From contig NZ_JAHTMR010000001.1 in NCBI RefSeq assembly GCF_019200975.1, positions 637,400 to 701,399 of the forward strand: a stretch of 64,000 bases of DNA, in the 5' to 3' direction. The notes under the pieces were generated by a model, which did not search any database, was not told the DNA's origin, and saw only the letters and a list, made by a program, of their open reading frames with translations. Both the position numbers and the translations under genes were made by a program. Position 1 is the first letter of the stretch; each line of letters opens with the position of its first letter. Below, piece after piece: positions 28,586 to 37,316 of the stretch. The DNA is from Pseudomonas sp. PD9R. GTDB taxonomy: Bacteria > Pseudomonadota > Gammaproteobacteria > Pseudomonadales > Pseudomonadaceae.

Positions 28586-28666
28586 CTAAAAAAAAACACA
28601 TGTAGTCGTTTCTCGTTTAGCCGTACTGCCTTCGAAACAACAATAAACAATCGTCGGGTGAGTATT

Positions 28667-29722
28667 ATGAGAAAGCTGAAAGACGTGCTGTGCATAGGGT
28701 TGGCCGTTTCCCTGGCGATCGCTGCGCAGGCTGCAAGCGCGAAAGACATGGTGATTTCCATCTGGGACGGCTACATGGCCCCGGATGCGCTGGACAAGTT
28801 CAAGGCCGCCAGCGGCGTTGAAGTCGACAAGTCCCTGCACGCCACCAACGAAGAAATCATGGGCAAGCTCATGGCGTCCGGTGGTGAAGGTTATGACGTG
28901 GTCTTTGTCTCCTCGCCCTTCGCTGAAATCCTGCACAAACAAGGGCTGCTGGCCGACATCGATCCGGTCAAGGTGCCCAACCTCAAAAACCTCTACCCCG
29001 AAGCCAGTCGCCTGGAATATGACCCCGGCAACCACTTCTCCGTGCCTTACACCTGGGGCACGACCGGCATCTGCTATCGCACCGACAAGGTGGCGCCAGC
29101 GCCGCAAAGCTGGAACGATCTGCTCAATCCAAGCGATGCGCTCAAAGGCAAGGTCACGATGTTGGCCACCGATCGCTGGATGCTCGGCGCCGGTTTCCTT
29201 GCCAAGGGTTGGTCGGTCAACGACAGCGATCCGGCTCAGATCGCCGCGGTTCGCGATCAACTGATCGCCACCAAAAAACGCATTCTCGCCTTCGACGACA
29301 CCACGTTCTATTCCAAGCTCGCTTCCGGTGAGTCGCTGATGGCGCACGCCTGGGATGGCTGGTGCAACTACGGCACCCAAGCCAATGCGGCGATCAAATT
29401 TGTGGTGCCCAAGGAAGGTTCCGACCTGTGGGTGGACACCATGGTCGTGCTGAAAAGCTCGAAGCATCAGGACGAAGCCTTCAAGTTCGTCAACTTCATG
29501 CTGGCCAAGGAAAACCACGCCTGGGTCGCGGAAAACATCCTCTACAAAGTCCCCAACCAAGCCGCCATGGCCGACCTCTCCCCGGACCTGCTCAAGCAAT
29601 ACCCCAACTTGACCATCGCCCCGAGCGAGCTGGTAAAAATGGAACAATTGCGCGATCTGGGCGGCACCACGCAAAAGGCCTACACCCGGGCCGTCACCGA
29701 AATCATGGCTGCACAGAACTAA
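28667..29722 (+). CDS. Polyamine-type ABC transporter substrate-binding protein (PotD/PotF-like)
   Basis: 351 aa from the ATG at 28667; a GTG three codons upstream is possible. Signal peptide LCIGLAVSLAIAAQAASA is followed by the PotD-like start MVISIWDGYMAPDALDKFKAASG. Conserved regions include GYDVVFVSS, YTWGTTGICYRTDKV and AHAWDGWCNYG. It captures an amine in the periplasm for the following permeases. Whether the ligand is putrescine, spermidine or something else cannot be told. It is the first gene of a nine-gene same-strand run to 37304. Confidence 0.9.
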   Translation: MRKLKDVLCIGLAVSLAIAAQAASAKDMVISIWDGYMAPDALDKFKAASGVEVDKSLHATNEEIMGKLMASGGEGYDVVFVSSPFAEILHKQGLLADIDPVKVPNLKNLYPEASRLEYDPGNHFSVPYTWGTTGICYRTDKVAPAPQSWNDLLNPSDALKGKVTMLATDRWMLGAGFLAKGWSVNDSDPAQIAAVRDQLIATKKRILAFDDTTFYSKLASGESLMAHAWDGWCNYGTQANAAIKFVVPKEGSDLWVDTMVVLKSSKHQDEAFKFVNFMLAKENHAWVAENILYKVPNQAAMADLSPDLLKQYPNLTIAPSELVKMEQLRDLGGTTQKAYTRAVTEIMAAQN

Positions 29723-29836
29723 GCCTCAAAAAACGTAAGCCGCGCAACACGTAAGCCGTACACAACCGAGGCATGCCCCGCATGCCTTCGCCACGCTCGC
29801 AGGCCGCCTCTGTTCGGAGGCGGGAGGATATGGGTA

Positions 29837-30697
29837 ATGAGTGCTTTGCATGCTGACAGGCGCCTGTCGGCCTGGCTTCTTGCGCCCGGCTTCGGCTGGC
29901 TGCTGACTTTTCTGGTGATTCCTTGCTTGCTGGTGCTGGTCTACAGCTTCGTCGAGCGCGGTGCTTATGGCGGTATCGACTGGCTGTTTACCTGGGAAAA
30001 CTACCAGCGCGCGTTTGACCCGCTGTACCTCGGGATCTTGCTCAAATCGGCAAAAATCGCGGGTCTCGCCACGGTGTTTGCGGTGCTGATCGGTTACCCG
30101 GCAGCGTATGCGATCGCCCGTGCGCCACGGCGTCGGCAAGCGGTGTTTCTGTTTCTGGTGATGTTGCCGTTCTGGAGCAACTACCTGATCCGCACCTATG
30201 CCTGGATCGTCCTGCTCAATCGCGAAGGTTTGATCAACCGCCTGCTGCAACTGTTCGGCTACAGCGGCGAACCCATCAGCTTGCTGTACACCGAATCGTC
30301 GGTAGTGCTGGGGCTGGTCTACAACTACATCCCGTTTGTGATCCTGGCGATTTTCTCTTCGCTGTCGCGCATCAATAACGAACTCTGGGACGCCTCGAAA
30401 GACCTCGGTGCTTCGGGCTGGATGACCTTTCGACGAATCATTCTGCCGCTGAGCGTGCCCGGCATTGCCGCCGGCGCGGTGTTTGTCTTCGTCCTCAGTA
30501 TCGGCAACTTCATCACCGCCGACTTGCTGGGCGGCAAGCAGGTGCAGATGGTCGGCAACCTGATCTACTCGCAGTTCCTCACGGCGCGGGACTGGCCGTT
30601 CGGCGCAGCGCTGAGCTTCTTCCTGATCGCCATCATGCTGATCCTGTTGTTCATCCAGGCACTGGTGGCCCGCCGTGCAGAAGGGGCGCGCTCATGA
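29837..30697 (+). CDS. ABC transporter permease (PotB-like)
   Basis: 286 aa with six hydrophobic helices. It has the EAA loop NELWDASKDLGASGWMTFRRIILPLSVPGI typical of polyamine permeases and the N-terminal PGFGWLLTFLVIPCLLVLVYSF. It has a strong ribosome site (GGAGGATATGGGTA). Its end overlaps the next permease by 4 bp (ATGA), so the two subunits are translationally coupled. Forms the membrane channel with the 30694 gene. Confidence 0.92.
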   Translation: MSALHADRRLSAWLLAPGFGWLLTFLVIPCLLVLVYSFVERGAYGGIDWLFTWENYQRAFDPLYLGILLKSAKIAGLATVFAVLIGYPAAYAIARAPRRRQAVFLFLVMLPFWSNYLIRTYAWIVLLNREGLINRLLQLFGYSGEPISLLYTESSVVLGLVYNYIPFVILAIFSSLSRINNELWDASKDLGASGWMTFRRIILPLSVPGIAAGAVFVFVLSIGNFITADLLGGKQVQMVGNLIYSQFLTARDWPFGAALSFFLIAIMLILLFIQALVARRAEGARS

Positions 30698-31500
30698 GTC
30701 AACCACGTTCTGTCGGCGGTACAGTGCTCAGTGCGCATCTGGGGTTGGTCTACGCCTTTCTCTATGTGCCGATCCTGGTGTTGATCCTGTTGTCATTCAA
30801 TAAGTCCGGTTTGCCGACGGCGTGGGGCGGTGTGTCCCTGAAGTGGTACACGGCGCTGGCGCATAATTCGGCGATTTTGTCGGCGGCACTCAACACCTTG
30901 ATCGTCGCGTTGTCGGCGACCTTCATTGCCTGTGTGCTCGGCACGCTGCTGGCGCTGGGCATCGAGATGCGCCGCAAGGGCGATGATAAGGGGCAAGTGG
31001 TCGACACCTTGCTGATGGCGCCGATGATCATTCCCGACATCGTCCTGGCCATCGCGCTGTTGAGCTTCTTCAACCTGCTCAAGGTTGGATTGGGCCTGCA
31101 CTCGATCATCATCAGCCACGCGGTGTTCAACATCGCTTTCGTCTGTGCGGTGGTGCGCACGCGGCTCAAGCATTTCGACTATTCGATTCTTGAAGCCTCG
31201 ATCGACCTTGGCGCGAGTTGGTTCACCACCTTTCGCCGGGTGCTGTTGCCAGCGATTTTTCCCGGTGTGCTGGCGGGTGGTTTGCTCGCGTTCACCCTGT
31301 CGGTGGACGAATTCATCATCGCCTTTTTCAACTCGGGCTCCGGCCAGGCTTCCACCACGTTACCGATGCAGATCTACGCCATGATCCGTTTCGGCGTGAC
31401 CCCGGAAATCAACGCTCTGGCGACGCTGGTGATGCTGGTCAGCATTACCGCGCTGCTGGCTTCGCAGCGTCTCAACAAGGCTCCTCGCACCCATGAATAA
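30694..31500 (+). CDS. ABC transporter permease (PotC-like)
   Basis: 268 aa with six hydrophobic segments. It has an EAA loop (YSILEASIDLGASWFTTFRRVLLPAIFPGVLAGGLLAFTLSVDEFIIAFF), including the SVDEFIIA signature of PotC-type subunits. It starts within the stop of the first permease and overlaps the ATPase start by 8 bp, so the transporter genes are tightly coupled. Confidence 0.92.
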   Translation: MSQPRSVGGTVLSAHLGLVYAFLYVPILVLILLSFNKSGLPTAWGGVSLKWYTALAHNSAILSAALNTLIVALSATFIACVLGTLLALGIEMRRKGDDKGQVVDTLLMAPMIIPDIVLAIALLSFFNLLKVGLGLHSIIISHAVFNIAFVCAVVRTRLKHFDYSILEASIDLGASWFTTFRRVLLPAIFPGVLAGGLLAFTLSVDEFIIAFFNSGSGQASTTLPMQIYAMIRFGVTPEINALATLVMLVSITALLASQRLNKAPRTHE

Positions 31501-32572
31501 TTCTTCTGCGGTACTTATCCTGGACAAAGTCAGCAAGTCTTATGGCAATGGTCTGGCCGTCGACGAGGTGTCGCTGAACATCCGCGAGAACGAGTTCTTC
31601 GCGCTGCTGGGGCCGTCCGGCTGCGGCAAAACCACGCTGTTGCGGATGCTCGCGGGGTTTGAGACGCCTAGTGGCGGCTGCATCTATCTGGACGGCAAGG
31701 ACATCTCGCCGCTGCCGGCCAACAAGCGTCCGCTGAACCTGATGTTCCAGTCCTATGCGCTGTTCCCCAACATGACCGTACGCAAGAACATTGCCTACGG
31801 CCTGGAAATGGAGCGCTTGCCGGAAGCGGAAATCCGCCGCCGGGTCGATGAAGTGCTGAGCACCGCGCAACTCGGTGAACTGGCCGAGCGCAAGCCGGAT
31901 CAGCTCTCCGGTGGTCAGCGTCAGCGCGTTGCCCTGGCACGGGCGCTGGTCAAGCGACCACGGGTGTTGCTGCTCGATGAACCGCTGGGCGCACTGGATA
32001 AGAAGCTTCGGGAAAAAATGCAGCTGGAACTCAAGCGCCTGCAACTCGAAAGCGGCATAACGTTCATCATCGTCACCCACGATCAGGAAGAAGCGTTGGT
32101 GATGTCTGATCGCATGGCGGTGCTCGACGGCGGCAAGGTCTGCCAGTGCGGCAGCCCGACCGAACTTTACGAAAACCCCAACAGCCGGTTTGTCGCCAAC
32201 TTCATCGGGGTCAGCAATCTGTTTGAAGGTGTTCGTTCAGGGGAGCGCTCGGTACGGGTCAACGGCCAGGAGTTGGTAGTCGAGACCGACGCGCCGCTCG
32301 TGCCCGGTCAATCAGTCGCCGTTGTGGTGCGCCCGGAACGTCTGCAAGTGTTGGGCGAGCAGAGCAGCGATTGCGCCAACCAGGTCAGCGGCAAGATCGT
32401 TGAAATTGCCTACCACGGCCTTGACACCAACGTGCATGTGCAGACGTCGCTCAGCGACAAAGCCTTGATCGTCCGCGTGCCTTCTTCGCAATTCGAATTC
32501 GCTCATTTTGCTATCGGTATGACCATCCGCTTGGGCTGGCAGCCTCGCCATGCCCGTGTTTTGACGCGCTGA
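31493..32572 (+). CDS. ABC transporter ATP-binding protein (PotA-like)
   Basis: 359 aa. Walker A GPSGCGKTT (about 40-48), Q-loop MFQSYALFPNMTV, signature LSGGQRQRVALARAL, Walker B RVLLLDEPLGALD and the switch His in VTHDQEEAL are all intact. The C-terminal third is a TOBE regulatory domain (VVVRPERLQV). It powers the importer. It overlaps the upstream permease and is followed 32 bp later by a glycosyltransferase. Confidence 0.94.
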   Translation: MNNSSAVLILDKVSKSYGNGLAVDEVSLNIRENEFFALLGPSGCGKTTLLRMLAGFETPSGGCIYLDGKDISPLPANKRPLNLMFQSYALFPNMTVRKNIAYGLEMERLPEAEIRRRVDEVLSTAQLGELAERKPDQLSGGQRQRVALARALVKRPRVLLLDEPLGALDKKLREKMQLELKRLQLESGITFIIVTHDQEEALVMSDRMAVLDGGKVCQCGSPTELYENPNSRFVANFIGVSNLFEGVRSGERSVRVNGQELVVETDAPLVPGQSVAVVVRPERLQVLGEQSSDCANQVSGKIVEIAYHGLDTNVHVQTSLSDKALIVRVPSSQFEFAHFAIGMTIRLGWQPRHARVLTR

Positions 32573-32604
32573 ACAATAAAAAGACCAGGCAGGAGTATCT
32601 CTCG

Positions 32605-33888
32605 ATGAAACAGAAAGTGATCGCCTTCTTTCCGGAAGCCGCCTATGGCCCGGCGCTGAACTCAGTCGGTATCGCCCAGGCCTGCGAGGCCCTCGGCCAC
32701 AAAGCCGTGTTCCTGACCGATCCCGGAATGAGCGGGGTGTATGCCGGGTACGGCTTTGAAGAACACATGGTCAACATGTCGGCGCCGATGCCGGCCGAAG
32801 AAATGGCCCGTTACTGGGTCGACTTCATCAACGGCCACATTCCCAACTTCCGCAAGACACCGCTGGAGCAGATCGACAACTACGTGAAGGAGTGCTGGTC
32901 GGCCATCGTCGACACCGCCAAGTGGGCGCAAAAGGACTTGCCAGCGGTGCTGGACAAAGTCAAACCCGATTTGATCTGCGTCGACAACGTGATCCTGTTT
33001 CCGGCGATCAAGCAATACGGCAAGCCATGGGTGCGGATCATTTCCTGCTCGGAAAACGAGATCGAAGACCCGGACATTCCGCCGCACCTGTCGGGCATGA
33101 GCATCGACGACAAGGCCGGTCACGCGCAGTTTCGCCAGCGCTTTGAAGAGGTGGTCGGGCCGATCCACGAAGACTTCAACCAGTTCCTTCAAGCTCACGG
33201 TGAACAGCCGTATCCGCTAGGCACGTTCTTCGAAGCCTCACCCTACATGAACCTGCTGCTGTACCCGGACGCGGTCAAATTCGAACGCCGTCATCCGTTG
33301 CCGGCCGAGCGTTTCCACTACCTGCAAGGCTGTGTGCGGCATGACACGGCGTACGAGATTCCGCAGTTCCGCGCACACAACGACAAACCGCTGTTGTACG
33401 TCAGTTTCGGCAGCCTCGGTTCTGGTGATGTCGACTTGCTCAAGCGCCTGATCACGGCGGTAGGCCAGTTGCCGTATCGCGCGTTGTTCAATGTCGGCGA
33501 GCACCTCGATGAGTACCCGGAGCTGCCGGACAACGTGCAGATTTCCAACTGGTTCCCGCAGCCTTCGGTGATTGCCCAGGTCGATGCGGTGATCCACCAC
33601 GGCGGCAACAACAGCTTCACCGAGTGCCTGTTTTTCGGCAAACCGGCAATTGTCATGTCCTACGTCTGGGACGGTCACGACAACGCCATGCGCGCCGAAG
33701 AAAGCGGACACGGTTTCAAACTCGATCGCTACGACTGGAGCGAAGCGCAGCTGGCGGAAAAACTCGCTGCGTGCCTCAACGACGAGGCGATGCGCCAACG
33801 CTTGCAGCGCACCAGCGCGCAGATGCAATCACGCAAGGGGCCGGCAGACGCGGCGGCCATTCTCGACAAGGTGCTCAACGATGCCTGA
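32605..33888 (+). CDS. GT1-type UDP-glycosyltransferase (MGT-like), copy 2
   Basis: 427 aa, identical in length to copy 1 and clearly homologous throughout (shared VIAFFPEAAYGPALNSVGIAQ start, LLYVSFGSLG, and donor-site HHGGNNSFTE at residues 331-340, WDGHDNAMRAEESG). It has AGGAG before its ATG. It sits between the importer and two cupins in one operon, so the acceptor is probably the imported molecule or its product. The sugar donor and acceptor are unknown. Overlaps the next cupin by 8 bp. Confidence 0.88.
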   Translation: MKQKVIAFFPEAAYGPALNSVGIAQACEALGHKAVFLTDPGMSGVYAGYGFEEHMVNMSAPMPAEEMARYWVDFINGHIPNFRKTPLEQIDNYVKECWSAIVDTAKWAQKDLPAVLDKVKPDLICVDNVILFPAIKQYGKPWVRIISCSENEIEDPDIPPHLSGMSIDDKAGHAQFRQRFEEVVGPIHEDFNQFLQAHGEQPYPLGTFFEASPYMNLLLYPDAVKFERRHPLPAERFHYLQGCVRHDTAYEIPQFRAHNDKPLLYVSFGSLGSGDVDLLKRLITAVGQLPYRALFNVGEHLDEYPELPDNVQISNWFPQPSVIAQVDAVIHHGGNNSFTECLFFGKPAIVMSYVWDGHDNAMRAEESGHGFKLDRYDWSEAQLAEKLAACLNDEAMRQRLQRTSAQMQSRKGPADAAAILDKVLNDA

Positions 33889-34249
33889 TCAATCCACCAC
33901 GGCGGGTTTTACGCCGTACCTCGAAGACGTCAGCAGCCGCACCGATCTGGTGGACTGGGGCGTGCAGAGCGACGCCGTCGAAGGTGTCTCGCACTCCAGC
34001 GGACGCCTGCTGTTCAAAGGCCCGAACAACAGCCCGGAAACCGGGTTGTGGGTGTGCACGCCGGGGCGCTGGCGACTGTCGATTCCCCGTGACGAGTTGT
34101 GCCATTTCATCGCGGGTGACGCGACGTACCGTAATGACAATGGCGAAGTGATTGAAGTGCGCCCTAACACCCTGGTGCTGTTCCCGGCCGGCTGGACTGG
34201 CGAATGCCACGTCCGCGAAACCCTGCGCAACGTTTACATGCTCGCTTGA
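33881..34249 (+). CDS. Small cupin protein (DUF861-like), copy 2
   Basis: 122 aa from the ATG at 33881, overlapping the glycosyltransferase stop by 8 bp. The frame is open further upstream, but that part overlaps the GT in another frame. The cupin core is DELCHFIAGDATYRNDNGEVIEVRPNTLVLFPAGWTGECHV, the cupin_3 pattern ending in RNVYML. It is closely related to the copies at 24199 and 34392. Confidence 0.86.
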   Translation: MPDQSTTAGFTPYLEDVSSRTDLVDWGVQSDAVEGVSHSSGRLLFKGPNNSPETGLWVCTPGRWRLSIPRDELCHFIAGDATYRNDNGEVIEVRPNTLVLFPAGWTGECHVRETLRNVYMLA

Positions 34250-34259
34250 GCCTGCCCTT

Positions 34260-34361
34260 TGTCGGAGCGAGCTTGCTCGCGATGGGCGTTAACGATGACG
34301 AGGGCTGTCTGAATGAACGCGGTGCCCTTACGTTCTTCGCGAGCGAGCTCGCTCCTACAAG
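34260..34361. repeat. Paired inverted REP element between two cupin genes
   Basis: Arms GTCGGAGCGAGCTTGCTCGC and GCGAGCGAGCTCGCTCCTAC flank about 60 bp. It sits inside the operon and could attenuate or stabilise the mRNA between cupins 2 and 3. Confidence 0.88.
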
Positions 34362-34391
34362 TTGAGCCTGACTTTTTTCTGGAGAAGATCA

Positions 34392-34736
34392 ATGACTACC
34401 CCGTTTCTGTACAACCCGCTGAGCATCACTGACGTCAAGGATTGGGGCGTGATCCCGACCATGCTCGAAGGTGAGTCCCGTGTCTCTGGCGTGGTGCTGC
34501 ACAAAGGCCCTGAAGGCCAGTCCGAATGTGGCGTGTGGATCTGCACACCGGGCAAATGGTTTTGCCATGTCACCAGTGACGAGTTCTGCCATTTCCTCGA
34601 AGGCCGCTGCACCTACGTGCACGAATCCGGCGAAGTGATCGAGATCAAGCCTGACACCGCAGCTTTCTTCCGCAAGGACTGGAAAGGCGTGTGCACCGTC
34701 CACGAGACCGTAAAAAAGGTCTACATGATCCGGTGA
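34392..34736 (+). CDS. Small cupin protein (DUF861-like), copy 3
   Basis: 114 aa from an ATG preceded by GGAGAAGATC. The core EFCHFLEGRCTYVHESGEVIEIKPDTAAFFRKDWKGVCTVHETVKKVYMI aligns throughout with copy 2, so the two arose by local duplication. Members of this fold use a metal-bound or carboxylate-binding barrel; the extra Cys (GRCTY, GVCTV) are a feature of this copy. It is followed 5 bp later by the kinase. Confidence 0.86.
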   Translation: MTTPFLYNPLSITDVKDWGVIPTMLEGESRVSGVVLHKGPEGQSECGVWICTPGKWFCHVTSDEFCHFLEGRCTYVHESGEVIEIKPDTAAFFRKDWKGVCTVHETVKKVYMIR

Positions 34737-34741
34737 TTGTC

Positions 34742-35815
34742 ATGACAGAAGCTCTTGCTTCACTGCCCACCCGTGAAGACCAGCGCGCAGCCTTTCTGGC
34801 ACGTGCCGGCTTCGCGGGCGCGCGGCAGGTTGCGTTGCCGGCGGATGCCTCGACCCGGCGTTATTTCCGTCTCGACGGCGCCGGGTTGTTGCTGATGGAT
34901 TCGCCACCCCACAGCGAGCCAATTGGCCCGTTTGTTCAGGTTGCCCGGCAATTGCAGCAGCTGGGCTTGTCCGCCCCGGCTCTGCAGCAGGTCGACGAAG
35001 AAGCCGGGTTGGCGTTGATCGAAGATTTCGGTCACGACACCTATACCCGGTTACTGGCGGCCGGGCATCCGGAACGCGAGTTGTATCGCCTGGCGGTGGA
35101 TACGTTGGTGGCATTGCATGGCGCGACGCCTGGCGCGGAACTGGCGGCTTATGACGCTCGACAATTGAGTGACGAGTGCGCGCTGTTCATCGATTGGTAT
35201 GCGCCGCTGTTGATTGGCAAGGAGCCGGCGCTGGCGTTGCGCGAGTCGTACCTGGCGCTGTTTGGCAATGTCTTTGTCGATGTCGCGCAACGTCGCGAAG
35301 CGTTGGTGCTGCGTGACTTCCACGTCGACAACCTGATGCTGCTGGAAGGGCGCGAAGGCGTAGCGGCCTGCGGTTTGCTGGACTTTCAGGACGCACTGGT
35401 CGGCGCAGCCGCGTATGACTTGATGTCGCTGCTCGAAGACGCTCGTCGCGACATCTCGGAAGGGCTTCGTGTGGCGTTGCTCAGTCACTATCTGGTGCAG
35501 CGCCCGGAACTCGACGCCCCGCGTTTTCTTGAGGATTACCGTCGCCTGTCCGCCCAGCGTCACGCCAAGGTGTTGGGGATTTTCGTGCGCCTGGCCGGGC
35601 GCGATGGCAAGCACGGTTACCTGGCTCATCTGCCGCGCACCCTCGGCCTGTTTGTTCGAGCGCTGAACACCGAAGCCTTGGCGCCGCTGCGCGAATGGCT
35701 CGACCGGCACCTGCCGGGCTGGCGCGAGCCATTACCCGCCGAGACCCTGGCGATGTTGCGCGACACCCCTTATCGATTGGTTCAAGGATCAGCCCATGGC
35801 CACGTTCAATACTGA
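34742..35815 (+). CDS. AmgK-like sugar/amine kinase (aminoglycoside phosphotransferase fold)
   Basis: 357 aa. The N-lobe has LPADASTRRYFRL, matching the DAS.RRYFR segment of AmgK anomeric N-acetylmuramate/N-acetylglucosamine kinases. The catalytic loop is LRDFHVDNLMLL (Asp), and the metal-binding DFQDA follows. So it is an ATP-dependent small-molecule kinase, presumably of a sugar or glycoside. It is unlikely to be the housekeeping AmgK, because no MurU uridylyltransferase follows and it is embedded in the glycosyltransferase/cupin operon. Its last 20 bp overlap the aldehyde dehydrogenase start. Confidence 0.82.
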   Translation: MTEALASLPTREDQRAAFLARAGFAGARQVALPADASTRRYFRLDGAGLLLMDSPPHSEPIGPFVQVARQLQQLGLSAPALQQVDEEAGLALIEDFGHDTYTRLLAAGHPERELYRLAVDTLVALHGATPGAELAAYDARQLSDECALFIDWYAPLLIGKEPALALRESYLALFGNVFVDVAQRREALVLRDFHVDNLMLLEGREGVAACGLLDFQDALVGAAAYDLMSLLEDARRDISEGLRVALLSHYLVQRPELDAPRFLEDYRRLSAQRHAKVLGIFVRLAGRDGKHGYLAHLPRTLGLFVRALNTEALAPLREWLDRHLPGWREPLPAETLAMLRDTPYRLVQGSAHGHVQY

Positions 35816-37304
35816 CACCGCCTTACGTTTTATCAACGCCGAGTTCCTGCCACTGACCAGCGAGCGCGTGCGCGAAGTGCTGGACCCGGCGACCCTGCAA
35901 CCGGTCGGGCAGGTCGGCCTGTGCAACGAAACCGACGTGCAGGCGGCCATTGATGCCGCGACTGCCGCACAAAAACAGTGGCGCCAGGTCGATGCCAAAA
36001 GTCGCGCCGCTATCCTGCACAAACTGGCCAACGCCATTGAGCAGGACGTCGCCTGCAACCGTGAGGTCGCGCGCCTGATGACCCTGGAAATGGGCAAGCC
36101 GTTTCCGGAAGCCATGGGCGAGTTGGCTAACTGCGCGCCGATCTTCCGCTACTACGCGGAAATGGCCCGCGACGACGCCGGCAAGGTCGCCGGCACCACG
36201 CAAATCGGCTCCTTCCAGCATGTGCGCTATGAGCCGTATGGCGTCAGCGTGCACATCATGCCGTTCAACTTTCCGATTCTGCTGATGTGCTGGACGGTCG
36301 CTGCCTCGCTGGCGGCGGGCAACGCCTGCATCGTCAAACCGGCGGAAGCCACGACCTTGTGCACCCTCAAGTTCATGGAGCATTTCAGGGCGTTGTTGCC
36401 GGGCCTGATGTCTTGCGTGCCCGGCGATGCCGCCACTGCGCAGTTACTGGTGAAGTCTTCGGGTACTCACGCCGTCGCCTTTACCGGCAGCGTCGCTGCG
36501 GGCCAAGCGGTGGCAGTGGCCTGTGCCCAGCAGATGAAACCCAGCGTGATCGAGGCCGGGGGCAGCGATCCGTTGATCATCTCCAGACACGCACCGCTTG
36601 AAGTCGCCGCTGCCGGTGCAGTGACCGCCGCGTTCCACCTGAGTGGGCAGATCTGCACCTCGGCTGAACGCTTCTACGTGGTCGACGAGATTCACGATGA
36701 GTTCGTCGCACGGTTCGCCGAGCGCACCCGTGCACTGCGTATCGGTCATGGCCTGGAGCGTACGGAAATCGGGCCGATGGTCAGCGAAGCTGCGCGTAAT
36801 AAAGTCATGCGCCTGGTTGACGACGCACTGGCCAAAGGCGCGACGCTGGTCTGCGGTGGGCGCATACCGCCGCAGCACACCGTGGGCTGGTTTTATGAGC
36901 CGACCATTCTCACCGGCGTCACCGCTGAGATGGCGATTCTTCAGGAGGAGTGCTTCGGGCCAGTAGCGGCGATCTGTCGGGTCAGCGATTTCGACGAAGC
37001 CGTACGCCGGGCCAACGATTCGCCATTCGGTCTCGGCGCGTCGTTGTTCTCCACCGATCTTGCCGAAGCCATGGAGGCCGCTGATCGTCTGGAGGCCGGG
37101 ATGGTCTGGGTCAATAACCCGCTGATAGACAATGACGCGCTGCCGTTTGGTGGCTGGAAGATGTCCGGCCTGGGACGTGAGTTGGGGCGTCAGGGTCTTG
37201 AAGCGTTCCGTCGCTCGAAAATGGTCATCATTGACCACCAACCGAAGATTCAGGACTGGTGGTATCCGTATGCCGACGATGTGTTTTATCGCGACCCGGC
37301 TTGA
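35796..37304 (+). CDS. Aldehyde dehydrogenase family protein
   Basis: 502 aa. The ALDH fold has NAD-binding MPFNFPILLMCWTVAASLAAGNACIVKPAE, general-base Glu in SVIEAGGSDP and catalytic Cys in SGQICTSAERF, with late EECFGPVAAI and WVNNPLIDNDALPFGGWKMSG. The Glu motif EAGGSDP instead of ELGGKSP and the resemblance to GabD-type semialdehyde dehydrogenases suggest an omega-amino or hydroxy aldehyde substrate. It overlaps the kinase gene by 20 bp and ends the operon, converging on the phosphonate-type transporter 12 bp away. Confidence 0.9.
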   Translation: MATFNTDTALRFINAEFLPLTSERVREVLDPATLQPVGQVGLCNETDVQAAIDAATAAQKQWRQVDAKSRAAILHKLANAIEQDVACNREVARLMTLEMGKPFPEAMGELANCAPIFRYYAEMARDDAGKVAGTTQIGSFQHVRYEPYGVSVHIMPFNFPILLMCWTVAASLAAGNACIVKPAEATTLCTLKFMEHFRALLPGLMSCVPGDAATAQLLVKSSGTHAVAFTGSVAAGQAVAVACAQQMKPSVIEAGGSDPLIISRHAPLEVAAAGAVTAAFHLSGQICTSAERFYVVDEIHDEFVARFAERTRALRIGHGLERTEIGPMVSEAARNKVMRLVDDALAKGATLVCGGRIPPQHTVGWFYEPTILTGVTAEMAILQEECFGPVAAICRVSDFDEAVRRANDSPFGLGASLFSTDLAEAMEAADRLEAGMVWVNNPLIDNDALPFGGWKMSGLGRELGRQGLEAFRRSKMVIIDHQPKIQDWWYPYADDVFYRDPA

Positions 37305-37316
37305 GGCGTTGCAACG

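Noticed and set aside
33650..33880. N-terminal extension of cupin copy 2
   Set aside because: It overlaps the glycosyltransferase coding end in another frame; the ATG at 33881 gives the normal cupin length.
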